This document shows positions 45,001-60,000 of a stretch of DNA of 64,000 nucleotides, piece after piece. The stretch comes from Hanleya hanleyi (taxonomy: Eukaryota; Mollusca; Polyplacophora; Lepidopleurida; Hanleyidae): contig JAVTVY010020258.1 of the NCBI GenBank assembly GCA_036873755.1, forward strand, positions 16,372 through 80,371, written 5' to 3'. The notes under the pieces were generated by a model, which saw only the letters and a list, made by a program, of their open reading frames with translations, was not told where the DNA came from and made no database searches. The stretch's first letter is position 1, and each line of letters opens with the position of its first letter. The position numbers and the translations under genes were made by a program.

Positions 45001-48000
45001 CCGAGCAGTGCTCACATTACATTCGGGTACCCTCATAATTTGGTTGAACTTTTTCAACCGAGTTTCTTTCTGTTCCGGTAGTATACAGTCACAAGGACAT
45101 TCAGGCCACCATGTGCCCTATGTCATAGCCTAGAAGCATGGACTAGCTACAGAAATCAACACTAAATTCCAGTTATTATCCCTAGCATGGCCTGCAATTC
45201 TTCCCCTAAAAATACATGCACCCCAAAATTTGAATCTTTTCCCACTTACATCCTTTCTGTTCTGTTACTGTATACCCAAATATCCATTCAGGCCACCTTG
45301 CGCTCTATGTCATGTCCTAGATATATTAGCTAGCTACAAAATCCCACATTGAATTCCAGTTATTATCCATAGCATACCGAGCAGTGCTCACATTACATTC
45401 GGGTACCCTCATAATTTGGTTGAAGTTTTTCAACCGAGTTTTTTTCTGTTCCGGTAGTATACAGTCATAAGGACATTCAGGCCACATGTGCCCTATGTCA
45501 TAGCCTAGGAGCATGGACTAGCTCCAGTAATCAACACTAAATTCCAGTTATTATCCCTAGCATGGCCTGCAATTCTTCCCCTAAAAATACATGCACCCCA
45601 AAATTTGAATCTTTTCCCACTTACATCCTTTCTGTTCTGTTACTGTATACCCAAATATCCATTCAGGCCACCTTGCGCTCTATGTCATGTCCTAGATATA
45701 TTAGCTAGCTACAAAATCCCACATTGAATTCCAGTTATTATCCATAGCATACCGAGCAGTGCTCACATTACATTCGGGTACCCTCATAATTTGGTTGAAC
45801 TTTTTCAACAGAGTTTCTTTCTGCTCCGGTAGTATACAGTCATAAGGACATTCAGGCCACCATGTGCCCTGTGCCATAGCCTAGGAGCATGGACTAGCTT
45901 CAGAAATCAACACTAAATGCCAGTTATTATCCCTAGCATGGCCTGCAATTCTTCCCCCAAAAATACGAGTATCCCAAAATTTGAAATTTTTTTTTTCGAC
46001 TTGCATCCTTTCTGTTCTGTTACTGTATACCCAAATATCGATTCAGGCCACCTCGTGCTCTACGTCATGGCCTAGATATACTAGCTAGCTACAAAACCCC
46101 ACATAGAATTCCAGTTATTATCCATAGCATACCGAGCAATGCTAACATGACATTCGGGTACCCCCATAACTTGGATAAACTTTTTCAACTGAGTTTCTTT
46201 CTGTTCCGGTAGTATACAGTCATAAGGACATCCAGCCCACCATGTGCCCTATGTCCTAGCCTAGAAGCATGGACTAGCTACAGAAATCAACACTAAATTC
46301 CAGTTATTATCCCTAGCATGGCCTGCAATTCTTCCCCGAAAAATACATGTATCCCAAAATTTGAATCACTTCCCACTTACATCCTTTCCGTTCTGTTACT
46401 GTATACCCAAATATCCATTCAGGCCACCTTGCGCTCTATGTCATGTCCTAGATATATTAGCTGGCTACAAAATCCCACATTGAATTCCAGTTATTATCCA
46501 GAGCATACCGAGCAGTGCTCACATTACATTCGGGTACCCTCATAATTTGGTTGAACTTTTTCAACCGAGTTTCTTTCTGCTCCGGTAGTATACAGTCATA
46601 AGGACATCCAGCCCACCATGTGCCCTATGTCATAGCCTAGAAGCATGGACTAGCCCCAGTAATCAACACTAAATTCCAGTTATTATCCTTAGCATTGCCT
46701 GCAATTCTTCCCCGAAAAATACATGTACCCCAAAATTTGAATCTTTTCCCACTTAGATCCTTTCTGTTCTGTTACTGTATACCCAAATATCCATTCAGGC
46801 CACCTTGCGCTCTATGTCATGTCCTAGATATATTAGCTAGCTACAAAATCCCACATTGAATTCCAGTTATCCATACCATACCGAGCAGTGCTCACATTAC
46901 ATTCGGGTACCCTCATAATTTGGTTGAACTTTTTCAACCGAGTTTCTTTCTGCTCCGGTAGTATACAGTCATAAGGACATTCAGGCCACCATGTGCCCTG
47001 TGCCATAGCCTAGGAGCATGGACTAGCTTCAGAAATCAACACTAAATGCCAGTTATTATCCCTAGCATGGCCTGCAATTCTTCCCCCAAAAATACGAGTA
47101 TCCCAAAATTTGAATTTTTTTTTTCGACTTGCATCCTTTCTGTTCTGTTACTGTATACCCAAATATCGATTCAGGCCACCTCGTGCTCTACGTCATGGCC
47201 TAGATATACTAGCTAGCTACAAAACCCCACATAGAATTCCAGTTATTATCCATAGCATACCGAGCAATGCTAACATGACATTCGGGTACCCCCATAACTT
47301 GGATAAACTTTTTCAACTGAGTTTCTTTCTGTTCCGGTAGTATACAGTCATAAGGACATCCAGCCCACCATGTGCCCTATGTCATAGCCTAGAAGCATGG
47401 ACTAGCTACAGAAATCAACACTAAATTCCAGTTATTATCCCTAGCATGGCCTGCAATTCTTCCCCGAAAAATACATGTACCCCAAAATTTGAATCACTTC
47501 CCACTTACATCCTTTCCGTTCTGTTACTGTATACCCAAATATCCATTCAGGCCACCTTGCGCTCTATGTCATGTCCTAGATATATTAGCTGGCTACAAAA
47601 TCTCACATTGAATTCCAGTTATTATCCAGAGCATACCGAGCAGTGCTCACATTACATTCGGGTACCCTCATAATTTGGTTGAACTTTTTCAACCGAGTTT
47701 CTTTCTGCTCCGGTATTATACAGTCATAAGGACATTCAGGCCACCATGTGCCCTGTGCCATAGCCTAGGAGCATGGACTAGCTTCAGAAATCAACACTAA
47801 ATGCCAGTTATTATCCCTAGCATGGCCTGCAATTCTTCCCCCAAAAATACGAGTATCCCAAAATTTGAATCTTCTTTTTCGACTTACATCCTTTCTGTTC
47901 CTTTACTGTATACCCAAATATTGATTCAGGCCACCTCGTGCTCTACGTCATGGCCTAGATATACTAGCTAGCTACAAAATCCCACATGGAATACCAGTTA

Positions 48001-51000
48001 TTATCCATAGCATATCGGACAATGCTAACATGACATTCGGGTACCCCCATAACTTGGATAAACTTTTTCAACTGAGTTTCTTTCTGTTCCGGTAGTATAC
48101 AGTCATAAGGACATTCAGGCCACCATGTGCCCTATGTCATAGCCTAGAAGCATGGACTAGCTACAGAAATCAACACTAAATTTCAGTTATTATCCCTAGC
48201 ATGGCCTGCAATTCTTCCCCGAAAAATACATGTACCCCAAAATTTGAATCACTTCCCACTTACATCCTTTCCGTTCTGTAACTGTATACCCAAATATCCA
48301 TTCAGGCCACCTTGCGCTCTATGTCATGTCCTAGATATATTAGCTGGCTACAAAATCCCACATTGAATTCCAGTTATTATCCAGAGCATACCGAGCAGTG
48401 CTCACATTACATTCGGGTACCCTCATAATTTGGTTGAACTTTTTCAACCGAGTTTCTTTCTGCTCCGGTAGTATACAGTCATAAGGACATTCAAGCCACC
48501 ATGTGCCCTGTGCCATAGCCTAGGAGCATGGACTAGCTTCAGAAATCAACACTAAATGCCAGTTATTATCCCTAGCATGGCCTGCAATTCTTCCCCCAAA
48601 AATACGAGTATCCCAAAATTTGAATCTTCTTTTTTCGACTTGCATCCTTTCTGTTCTGTTACTGTATACCCAAATATCGATTCAGGCCACCTCGTGCTCT
48701 ACGTCATGGCCTAGATATACTAGCTAGCTACAAAACCCACATAGAATTCCAGTTATTATCCATAGCATACCGAGCAATGCTAACATGACATTCGGGTACC
48801 CCCATAACTTGGATAAACTTTTTCAACTGAGTTTCTTTCTGTTCCGGTAGTATACAGTCATAAGGACATTCAGGCCACCATGTGCCCTATGCGATAGCCT
48901 AGGAGCATGGACTAGCTCCAGTAATCAACACTAAATTCCAGTTATTATCCCTAGCATGGCCTGCAATTCTTCCCCGAAAAATACATGTACCCCAAAATTT
49001 GAATCTTTTCCCACTTACATCCTTTCTGTTCTGTTACTGTATACCCAAATATCCATTCAGGCCACCTTGCGCTCTATGTCATGTCCTGGATATATTAGCT
49101 AGCTACAAAATCCCACATTGAATTCCAGTTATTATCCATAGCATACCGAGCAGTGCTCACATTACATTCGGGTACCCTCATAATTTGGTTGAACTTTTTC
49201 AACCGAGTTTCTTTCTGTTCCGGTAGTATACAGTCACAAGGACATTCAGGCCACCATGTGCCCTATGTCATAGCCTAGAAGCATGGACTAGCTACAGAAA
49301 TCAACACTAAATTCCAGTTATTATCCCTAGCATGGCCTGCAATTCTTCCCCTAAAAATACATGCACCCCAAAATTTGAATCTTTTCCCACTTACATCCTT
49401 TCTGTTCTGTTACTGTATACCCAAATATCCATTCAGGCCACCTTGCGCTCTATGTCATGTCCTAGATATATTAGCTAGCTACAAAATCCCACATTGAATT
49501 CCAGTTATTATCCATAGCATACCGAGCAGTGCTCACATTACATTCGGGTACCCTCATAATTTGGTTGAAGTTTTTCAACCGAGTTTTTTTCTGTTCCGGT
49601 AGTATACAGTCATAAGGACATTCAGGCCACATGTGCCCTATGTCATAGCCTAGGAGCATGGACTAGCTCCAGTAATCAACACTAAATTCCAGTTATTATC
49701 CCTAGCATGGCCTGCAATTCTTCCCCTAAAAATACATGCACCCCAAAATTTGAATCTTTTCCCACTTACATCCTTTCTGTTCTGTTACTGTATACCCAAA
49801 TATCCATTCAGGCCACCTTGCGCTCTATGTCATGTCCTAGATATATTAGCTAGCTACAAAATCCCACATTGAATTCCAGTTATCCATACCATACCGAGCA
49901 GTGCTCACATTACATTCGGGTACCCTCATAATTTGGTTGAACTTTTTCAACCGAGTTTCTTTCTGCTCCGGTAGTATACAGTTATAAGGACATTCAGGCC
50001 ACCATGTGCCCTGTGCCATAGCCTAGGAGCATGGACTAGCTTCAGAAATCAACACTAAATGCCAGTTATTATCCCTAGCATGGCCTGCAATTCTTCCCCC
50101 AAAAATACGAGTATCCCAAAATTTGAATTTTTTTTTTTCGACTTGCATCCTTTCTGTTCTGTTACTGTATACCCAAATATCGATTCAGGCCACCTCGTGC
50201 TCTACGTCATGGCCTAGATATACTAGCTAGCTACAAAACCCCACATAGAATTCCAGTTATTATCCATAGCATACCGAGCAATGCTAACATGACATTCGGG
50301 TACCCCCATAACTTGGATAAACTTTTTCAACTGAGTTTCTTTCTGTTCCGGTAGTATACAGTCATAAGGACATTCAGCCCACCATGTGCCCTATGTCATA
50401 GCCTAGAAGCATGGACTAGCTACAGAAATCAACACTAAATTCCAGTTATTATCCCTAGCATGGCCTGCAATTCTTCCCCGAAAAATACATGTACCCCAAA
50501 ATTTGAATCACTTCCCACTTACATCCTTTCCGTTCTGTTACTGTATACCCAAATATCCATTCAGGCCACCTTGCGCTCTATGTCATGTCCTAGATATATT
50601 AGCTGGCTACAAAATCTCACATTGAATTCCAGTTATTATCCAGAGCATACCGAGCAGTGCTCACATTACATTCGGGTACCCTCATAATTTGGTTGAACTT
50701 TTTCAACCGAGTTTCTTTCTGCTCCGGTATTATACAGTCATAAGGACATTCAGGCCACCATGTGCCCTGTGCCATAGCCTAGGAGCATGGACTAGCTTCA
50801 GAAATCAACACTAAATGCCAGTTATTATCCCTAGCATGGCCTGCAATTCTTCCCCCAAAAATACGAGTATCCCAAAATTTGAATTTTTTTTTTCGACTTG
50901 CATCCTTTCTGTTCTGTTACTGTATACCCAAATATCGATTCAGGCCACCTCGTGCTCTACGTCATGGCCTAGATATACTAGCTAGCTACAAAACCCCACA

Positions 51001-54000
51001 TAGAATTCCAGTTATTATCCATAGCATACCGAGCAATGCTAACATGACATTCGGGTACCCCCATAACTTGGATAAACTTTTTCAACTGAGTTTCTTTCTG
51101 TTCCGGTAGTATACAGTCATAAGGACATCCAGCCCACCATGTGCCCTATGTCATAGCCTAGAAGCATGGACTAGCTACAGAAATCAACACTAAATTCCAG
51201 TTATTATCCCTAGCATGGCCTGCAATTCTTCCCCGAAAAATACATGTACCCCAAAATTTGAATCACTTCCCACTTACATCCTTTCCGTTCTGTTACTGTA
51301 TACCCAAATATCCATTCAGGCCACCTTGCGCTCTATGTCATGTCCTAGATATATTAGCTAGCTACAAAATCCCACATTGAATTCCAGTTATTATCCATAG
51401 CATACCGAGCAGTGCTCACATTACATTCGGGTACCCTCATAATTTGGTTGAACTTTTTCAACCGAGTTTCTTTCTGCTCCGGTAGTATACAGTCATAAGG
51501 ACATTCAAGCCACCATGTGCCCTGTGCCATAGCCTAGGAGCATGGACTAGCTTCAGAAATCAACACTAAATGCCAGTTATTATCCCTAGCATGGCCTGCA
51601 ATTCTTCCCCCAAAAATACGAGTATCCCAAAATTTGAATTTTTTTTTTCGACTTGCATCCTTTCTGTTCTGTTACTGTATACCCAAATATCGATTCAGGC
51701 CACCTCGTGCTCTACGTCATGGCCTAGATATACTAGCTAGCTACAAAACCCCACATAGAATTCCAGTTATTATCCATAGCATACCGAGCAATGCTAACAT
51801 GACATTCGGGTACCCCCATAACTTGGATAAACTTTTTCAACTGAGTTTCTTTCTGTTCCGGTAGTATACAGTCATAAGGACATTCAGGCCACCATGTGCC
51901 CTATGTCATAGCCTAGAAGCATGGACTAGCTACAGAAATCAACACTAAATTCCAGTTATTATCCCTAGCATGGCCTGCAATTCTTCCCCGAAAAATACAT
52001 GTACCCCAAAATTTGAATCACTTCCCACTTACATCCTTTCCGTTCTGTTACTGTATACCCAAATATCCATTCAGGCCACCTTGCGCTCTATGTCATGTCC
52101 TAGATATATTAGCTGGCTACAAAATCCCACATTGAATTCCAGTTATTATCCAGAGCATACCGAGCAGTGCTCACATTACATTCGGGTACCCTCATAATTT
52201 GGTTGAACTTTTTCAACCGAGTTTCTTTCTGCTCCGGTAGTATACAGTCATAAGGACATTCAAGCCACCATGTGCCCTGTGCCATAGCCTAGGAGCATGG
52301 ACTAGCTTCAGAAATCAACACTAAATGCCAGTTATTATCCCTAGCATGGCCTGCAATTCTTCCCCCAAAAATACGGATACCCCAAAATTTGAATCTTTTC
52401 CCACTTACATCCTTTCTGTTCTGTTACTGTATACCAAATATCGATTCAGGCCACCTTGCACTCTATGTCATGGCCTAGATATATTAGCTAGCTACAAAAT
52501 CCCACATAAATTCCAGTTATTATCCATAGCATACCGAGCAATGCTAACATGACATTCGGTACCCCCATAATTTGGATAAACTTTTTCAACTGAGTTTCTT
52601 TCTGTTCCGGTAGTATACAGTCATAAGGACATTCAGGCCACCATGTGCCCTATGTCATAGCCTAGGAGCATGGACTAGCTCCAGTAATCAACACTAAATT
52701 CCAGTTATTATCCCTAGCATGGCCTGCAATTCTTCCCCGAAAAATACATGTACCCCAAAATTTGAATCTTTTCCCACTTACATCCTTTCTGTTCTGTTAC
52801 TGTATACCCAAATATCCATTCAGGCCACCTTGCGCTCTATGTCATGTCCTGGATATATTAGCTAGCTACAAAATCCCACATTGAATTCCAGTTATTATCC
52901 ATAGCATACCGAGCAGTGCTCACATTACATTCGGGTACCCTCATAATTTGGTTGAACTTTTTCAACCGAGTTTCTTTCTGTTCCGGTAGTATACAGTCAC
53001 AAGGACATTCAGGCCACCATGTGCCCTATGTCATAGCCTAGAAGCATGGACTAGCTACAGAAATCAACACTAAATTCCAGTTATTATCCCTAGCATGGCC
53101 TGCAATTCTTCCCCTAAAAATACATGCACCCCAAAATTTGAATCTTTTCCCACTTACATCCTTTCTGTTCTGTTACTGTATACCCAAATATCCATTCAGG
53201 CCACCTTGCGCTCTATGTCATGTCCTAGATATATTAGCTAGCTACAAAATCCCACATTGAATTCCAGTTATTATCCATAGCATACCGAGCAGTGCTCACA
53301 TTACATTCGGGTACCCTCATAATTTGGTTGAAGTTTTTCAACCGAGTTTTTTTCTGTTCCGGTAGTATACAGTCATAAGGACATTCAGGCCACATGTGCC
53401 CTATGTCATAGCCTAGGAGCATGGACTAGCTCCAGTAATCAACACTAAATTCCAGTTATTATCCCTAGCATGGCCTGCAATTCTTCCCCTAAAAATACAT
53501 GCACCCCAAAATTTGAATCACTTCCCACTTACATCCTTTCCGTTCTGTTACTGTATACCCAAATATCCATTCAGGCCACCTTGCGCTCTATGTCATGTCC
53601 TAGATATATTAGCTAGCTACAAAATCCCACATTGAATTCCAGTTATCCATACCATACCGAGCAGTGCTCACATTACATTCGGGTACCCTCATAATTTGGT
53701 TGAACTTTTTCAACCGAGTTTCTTTCTGCTCCGGTAGTATACAGTCATAAGGACATTCAGGCCACCATGTGCCCTGTGCCATAGCCTAGGAGCATGGACT
53801 AGCTTCAGAAATCAACACTAAATGCCAGTTATTATCCCTAGCATGGCCTGCAATTCTTCCCCCAAAAATACGAGTATCCCAAAATTTGAATTTTTTTTTT
53901 CGACTTGCATCCTTTCTGTTCTGTTACTGTATACCCAAATATCGATTCAGGCCACCTCGTGCTCTACGTCATGGCCTAGATATACTAGCTAGCTACAAAA

Positions 54001-57000
54001 CCCCACATAGAATTCCAGTTATTATCCATAGCATACCGAGCAATGCTAACATGACATTCGGGTACCCCCATAACTTGGATAAACTTTTTCAACTGAGTTT
54101 CTTTCTGTTCCGGTAGTATACAGTCATAAGGACATTCAGGCCACCATGTGCCCTATGCGATAGCCTAGGAGCATGGACTAGCTCCAGTAATCAACACTAA
54201 ATTCCAGTTATTATCCCTAGCATGGCCTGCAATTCTTCCCCGAAAAATACATGTACCCCAAAATTTGAATCTTTTCCCACTTACATCCTTTCTGTTCTGT
54301 TACTGTATACCCAAATATCCATTCAGGCCACCTTGCGCTCTATGTCATGTCCTGGATATATTAGCTAGCTACAAAATCCCACATTGAATTCCAGTTATTA
54401 TCCATAGCATACCGAGCAGTGCTCACATTACATTCGGGTACCCTCATAATTTGGTTGAACTTTTTCAACCGAGTTTCTTTCTGTTCCGGTAGTATACAGT
54501 CACAAGGACATTCAGGCCACCATGTGCCCTATGTCATAGCCTAGAAGCATGGACTAGCTACAGAAATCAACACTAAATTCCAGTTATTATCCCTAGCATG
54601 GCCTGCAATTCTTCCCCTAAAAATACATGCACCCCAAAATTTGAATCTTTTCCCACTTACATCCTTTCTGTTCTGTTACTGTATACCCAAATATCCATTC
54701 AGGCCACCTTGCGCTCTATGTCATGTCCTAGATATATTAGCTAGCTACAAAATCCCACATTGAATTCCAGTTATTATCCATAGCATACCGAGCAGTGCTC
54801 ACATTACATTCGGGTACCCTCATAATTTGGTTGAAGTTTTTCAACCGAGTTTTTTTCTGTTCCGGTAGTATACAGTCATAAGGACATTCAGGCCACATGT
54901 GCCCTATGTCATAGCCTAGGAGCATGGACTAGCTCCAGTAATCAACACTAAATTCCAGTTATTATCCCTAGCATGGCCTGCAATTCTTCCCCTAAAAATA
55001 CATGCACCCCAAAATTTGAATCTTTTCCCACTTACATCCTTTCTGTTCTGTTACTGTATACCCAAATATCCATTCAGGCCACCTTGCGCTCTATGTCATG
55101 TCCTAGATATATTAGCTAGCTACAAAATCCCACATTGAATTCCAGTTATCCATACCATACCGAGCAGTGCTCACATTACATTCGGGTACCCTCATAATTT
55201 GGTTGAACTTTTTCAACCGAGTTTCTTTCTGCTCCGGTAGTATACAGTCATAAGGACATTCAGGCCACCATGTGCCCTGTGCCATAGCCTAGGAGCATGG
55301 ACTAGCTTCAGAAATCAACACTAAATGCCAGTTATTATCCCTAGCATGGCCTGCAATTCTTCCCCCAAAAATACGAGTATCCCAAAATTTGAATTTTTTT
55401 TTTTCGACTTGCATCCTTTCTGTTCTGTTACTGTATACCCAAATATCGATTCAGGCCACCTCGTGCTCTACGTCATGGCCTAGATATACTAGCTAGCTAC
55501 AAAACCCCACATAGAATTCCAGTTATTATCCATAGCATACCGAGCAATGCTAACATGACATTCGGGTACCCCCATAACTTGGATAAACTTTTTCAACTGA
55601 GTTTCTTTCTGTTCCGGTAGTATACAGTCATAAGGACATTCAGCCCACCATGTGCCCTATGTCATAGCCTAGAAGCATGGACTAGCTACAGAAATCAACA
55701 CTAAATTCCAGTTATTATCCCTAGCATGGCCTGCAATTCTTCCCCGAAAAATACATGTACCCCAAAATTTGAATCACTTCCCACTTACATCCTTTCCGTT
55801 CTGTTACTGTATACCCAAATATCCATTCAGGCCACCTTGCGCTCTATGTCATGTCCTAGATATATTAGCTGGCTACAAAATCTCACATTGAATTCCAGTT
55901 ATTATCCAGAGCATACCGAGCAGTGCTCACATTACATTCGGGTACCCTCATAATTTGGTTGAACTTTTTCAACCGAGTTTCTTTCTGCTCCGGTAGTATA
56001 CAGTCATAAGGACATTCAGGCCACCATGTGCCCTGTGCCATAGCCTAGGAGCATGGACTAGCTTCAGAAATCAACACTAAATGCCAGTTATTATCCCTAG
56101 CATGGCCTGCAATTCTTCCCCCAAAAATACGAGTATCCCAAAATTTGAATTTTTTTTTTTCCGACTTGCATCCTTTCTGTTCTGTTACTGTATACCCAAA
56201 TATCGATTCAGGCCACCTCGTGCTCTACGTCATGGCCTAGATATACTAGCTAGCTACAAAACCCCACATAGAATTCCAGTTATTATCCATAGCATACCGA
56301 GCAATGCTAACATGACATTCGGGTACCCCCATAACTTGGATAAACTTTTTCAACTGAGTTTCTTTCTGTTCCGGTAGTATACAGTCATAAGGACATCCAG
56401 CCCACCATGTGCCCTATGTCATAGCCTAGAAGCATGGACTAGCTACAGAAATCAACACTAAATTCCAGTTATTATCCCTAGCATGGCCTGCAATTCTTCC
56501 CCGAAAAATACATGTACCCCAAAATTTGAATCACTTCCCACTTACATCCTTTCCGTTCTGTAACTGTATACCCAAATATCCATTCAGGCCACCTTGCGCT
56601 CTATGTCATGTCCTAGATATATTAGCTGGCTACAAAATCCCACATTGAATTCCAGTTATTATCCAGAGCATACCGAGCAGTGCTCACATTACATTCGGGT
56701 ACCCTCATAATTTGGTTGAACTTTTTCAACCGAGTTTCTTTCTGCTCCGGTAGTATACAGTCATAAGGACATTCAAGCCACCATGTGCCCTGTGCCATAG
56801 CCTAGGAGCATGGACTAGCTTCAGAAATCAACACTAAATGCCAGTTATTATCCCTAGCATGGCCTGCAATTCTTCCCCCAAAAATACGAGTATCCCAAAA
56901 TTTGAATTTTTTTTTTCGACTTGCATCCTTTCTGTTCTGTTACTGTATACCCAAATATCGATTCAGGCCACCTCGTGCTCTACGTCATGGCCTAGATATA

Positions 57001-60000
57001 CTAGCTAGCTACAAAACCCCACATAGAATTCCAGTTATTATCCATAGCATACCGAGCAATGCTAACATGACATTCGGGTACCCCCATAACTTGGATAAAC
57101 TTTTTCAACTGAGTTTCTTTCTGTTCCGGTAGTATACAGTCATAAGGACATTCAGGCCACCATGTGCCCTATGCGATAGCCTAGGAGCATGGACTAGCTC
57201 CAGTAATCAACACTAAATTCCAGTTATTATCCCTAGCATGGCCTGCAATTCTTCCCCAAAAAATACATGTACCCCAAAATTTGAATCTTTTCCCACTTAC
57301 ATCCTTTCTGTTCTGTTACTGTATACCCAAATATCCATTCAGGCCACCTTGCGCTCTATGTCATGTCCTGGATATATTAGCTAGCTACAAAATCCCACAT
57401 TGAATTCCAGTTATTATCCATAGCATACCGAGCAGTGCTCACATTACATTCGGGTACCCTCATAATTTGGTTGAACTTTTTCAACCGAGTTTCTTTCTGT
57501 TCCGGTAGTATACAGTCACAAGGACATTCAGGCCACCATGTGCCCTATGTCATAGCCTAGAAGCATGGACTAGCTACAGAAATCAACACTAAATTCCAGT
57601 TATTATCCCTAGCATGGCCTGCAATTCTTCCCCTAAAAATACATGCACCCCAAAATTTGAATCTTTTCCCACTTACATCCTTTCTGTTCTGTTACTGTAT
57701 ACCCAAATATCCATTCAGGCCACCTTGCGCTCTATGTCATGTCCTAGATATATTAGCTAGCTACAAAATCCCACATTGAATTCCAGTTATTATCCATAGC
57801 ATACCGAGCAGTGCTCACATTACATTCGGGTACCCTCATAATTTGGTTGAAGTTTTTCAACCGAGTTTTTTTCTGTTCCGGTAGTATACAGTCATAAGGA
57901 CATTCAGGCCACATGTGCCCTATGTCATAGCCTAGGAGCATGGACTAGCTCCAGTAATCAACACTAAATTCCAGTTATTATCCCTAGCATGGCCTGCAAT
58001 TCTTCCCCTAAAAATACATGCACCCCAAAATTTGAATCTTTTCCCACTTACATCCTTTCTGTTCTGTTACTGTATACCCAAATATCCATTCAGGCCACCT
58101 TGCGCTCTATGTCATGTCCTAGATATATTAGCTAGCTACAAAATCCCACATTGAATTCCAGTTATTATCCATAGCATACCGAGCAGTGCTCACATTACAT
58201 TCGGGTACCCTCATAATTTGGTTGAACTTTTTCAACAGAGTTTCTTTCTGCTCCGGTAGTATACAGTCATAAGGACATTCAGGCCACCATGTGCCCTGTG
58301 CCATAGCCTAGGAGCATGGACTAGCTTCAGAAATCAACACTAAATGCCAGTTATTATCCCTAGCATGGCCTGCAATTCTTCCCCCAAAAATACGAGTATC
58401 CCAAAATTTGAAAAAAAAAATTCGACTTGCATCCTTTCTGTTCTGTTACTGTATACCCAAATATCGATTCAGGCCACCTCGTGCTCTACGTCATGGCCTA
58501 GATATACTAGCTAGCTACAAAACCCCACATAGAATTCCAGTTATTATCCATAGCATACCGAGCAATGCTAACATGACATTCGGGTACCCCCATAACTTGG
58601 ATAAACTTTTTCAACTGAGTTTCTTTCTGTTCCGGTAGTATACAGTCATAAGGACATCCAGCCCACCATGTGCCCTATGTCCTAGCCTAGAAGCATGGAC
58701 TAGCTACAGAAATCAACACTAAATTCCAGTTATTATCCCTAGCATGGCCTGCAATTCTTCCCCGAAAAATACATGTATCCCAAAATTTGAATCACTTCCC
58801 ACTTACATCCTTTCCGTTCTGTTACTGTATACCCAAATATCCATTCAGGCCACCTTGCGCTCTATGTCATGTCCTAGATATATTAGCTGGCTACAAAATC
58901 CCACATTGAATTCCAGTTATTATCCAGAGCATACCGAGCAGTGCTCACATTACATTCGGGTACCCTCATAATTTGGTTGAACTTTTTCAACCGAGTTTCT
59001 TTCTGCTCCGGTAGTATACAGTCATAAGGACATCCAGCCCACCATGTGCCCTATGTCATAGCCTAGAAGCATGGACTAGCCCCAGTAATCAACACTAAAT
59101 TCCAGTTATTATCCTTAGCATTGCCTGCAATTCTTCCCCGAAAAATACATGTACCCCAAAATTTGAATCTTTTCCCACTTAGATCCTTTCTGTTCTGTTA
59201 CTGTATACCCAAATATCCATTCAGGCCACCTTGCGCTCTATGTCATGTCCTAGATATATTAGCTAGCTACAAAATCCCACATTGAATTCCAGTTATCCAT
59301 ACCATACCGAGCAGTGCTCACATTACATTCGGGTACCCTCATAATTTGGTTGAACTTTTTCAACCGAGTTTCTTTCTGCTCCGGTAGTATACAGTTATAA
59401 GGACATTCAGGCCACCATGTGCCCTGTGCCATAGCCTAGGAGCATGGACTAGCTTCAGAAATCAACACTAAATGCCAGTTATTATCCCTAGCATGGCCTG
59501 CAATTCTTCCCCCAAAAATACGAGTATCCCAAAATTTGAATTTTTTTTTTTCGACTTGCATCCTTTCTGTTCTGTTACTGTATACCCAAATATCGATTCA
59601 GGCCACCTCGTGCTCTACGTCATGGCCTAGATATACTAGCTAGCTACAAAACCCCACATAGAATTCCAGTTATTATCCATAGCATACCGAGCAATGCTAA
59701 CATGACATTCGGGTACCCCCATAACTTGGATAAACTTTTTCAACTGAGTTTCTTTCTGTTCCGGTAGTATACAGTCATAAGGACATTCAGCCCACCATGT
59801 GCCCTATGTCATAGCCTAGAAGCATGGACTAGCTACAGAAATCAACACTAAATTCCAGTTATTATCCCTAGCATGGCCTGCAATTCTTCCCCGAAAAATA
59901 CATGTACCCCAAAATTTGAATCACTTCCCACTTACATCCTTTCCGTTCTGTTACTGTATACCCAAATATCCATTCAGGCCACCTTGCGCTCTATGTCATG

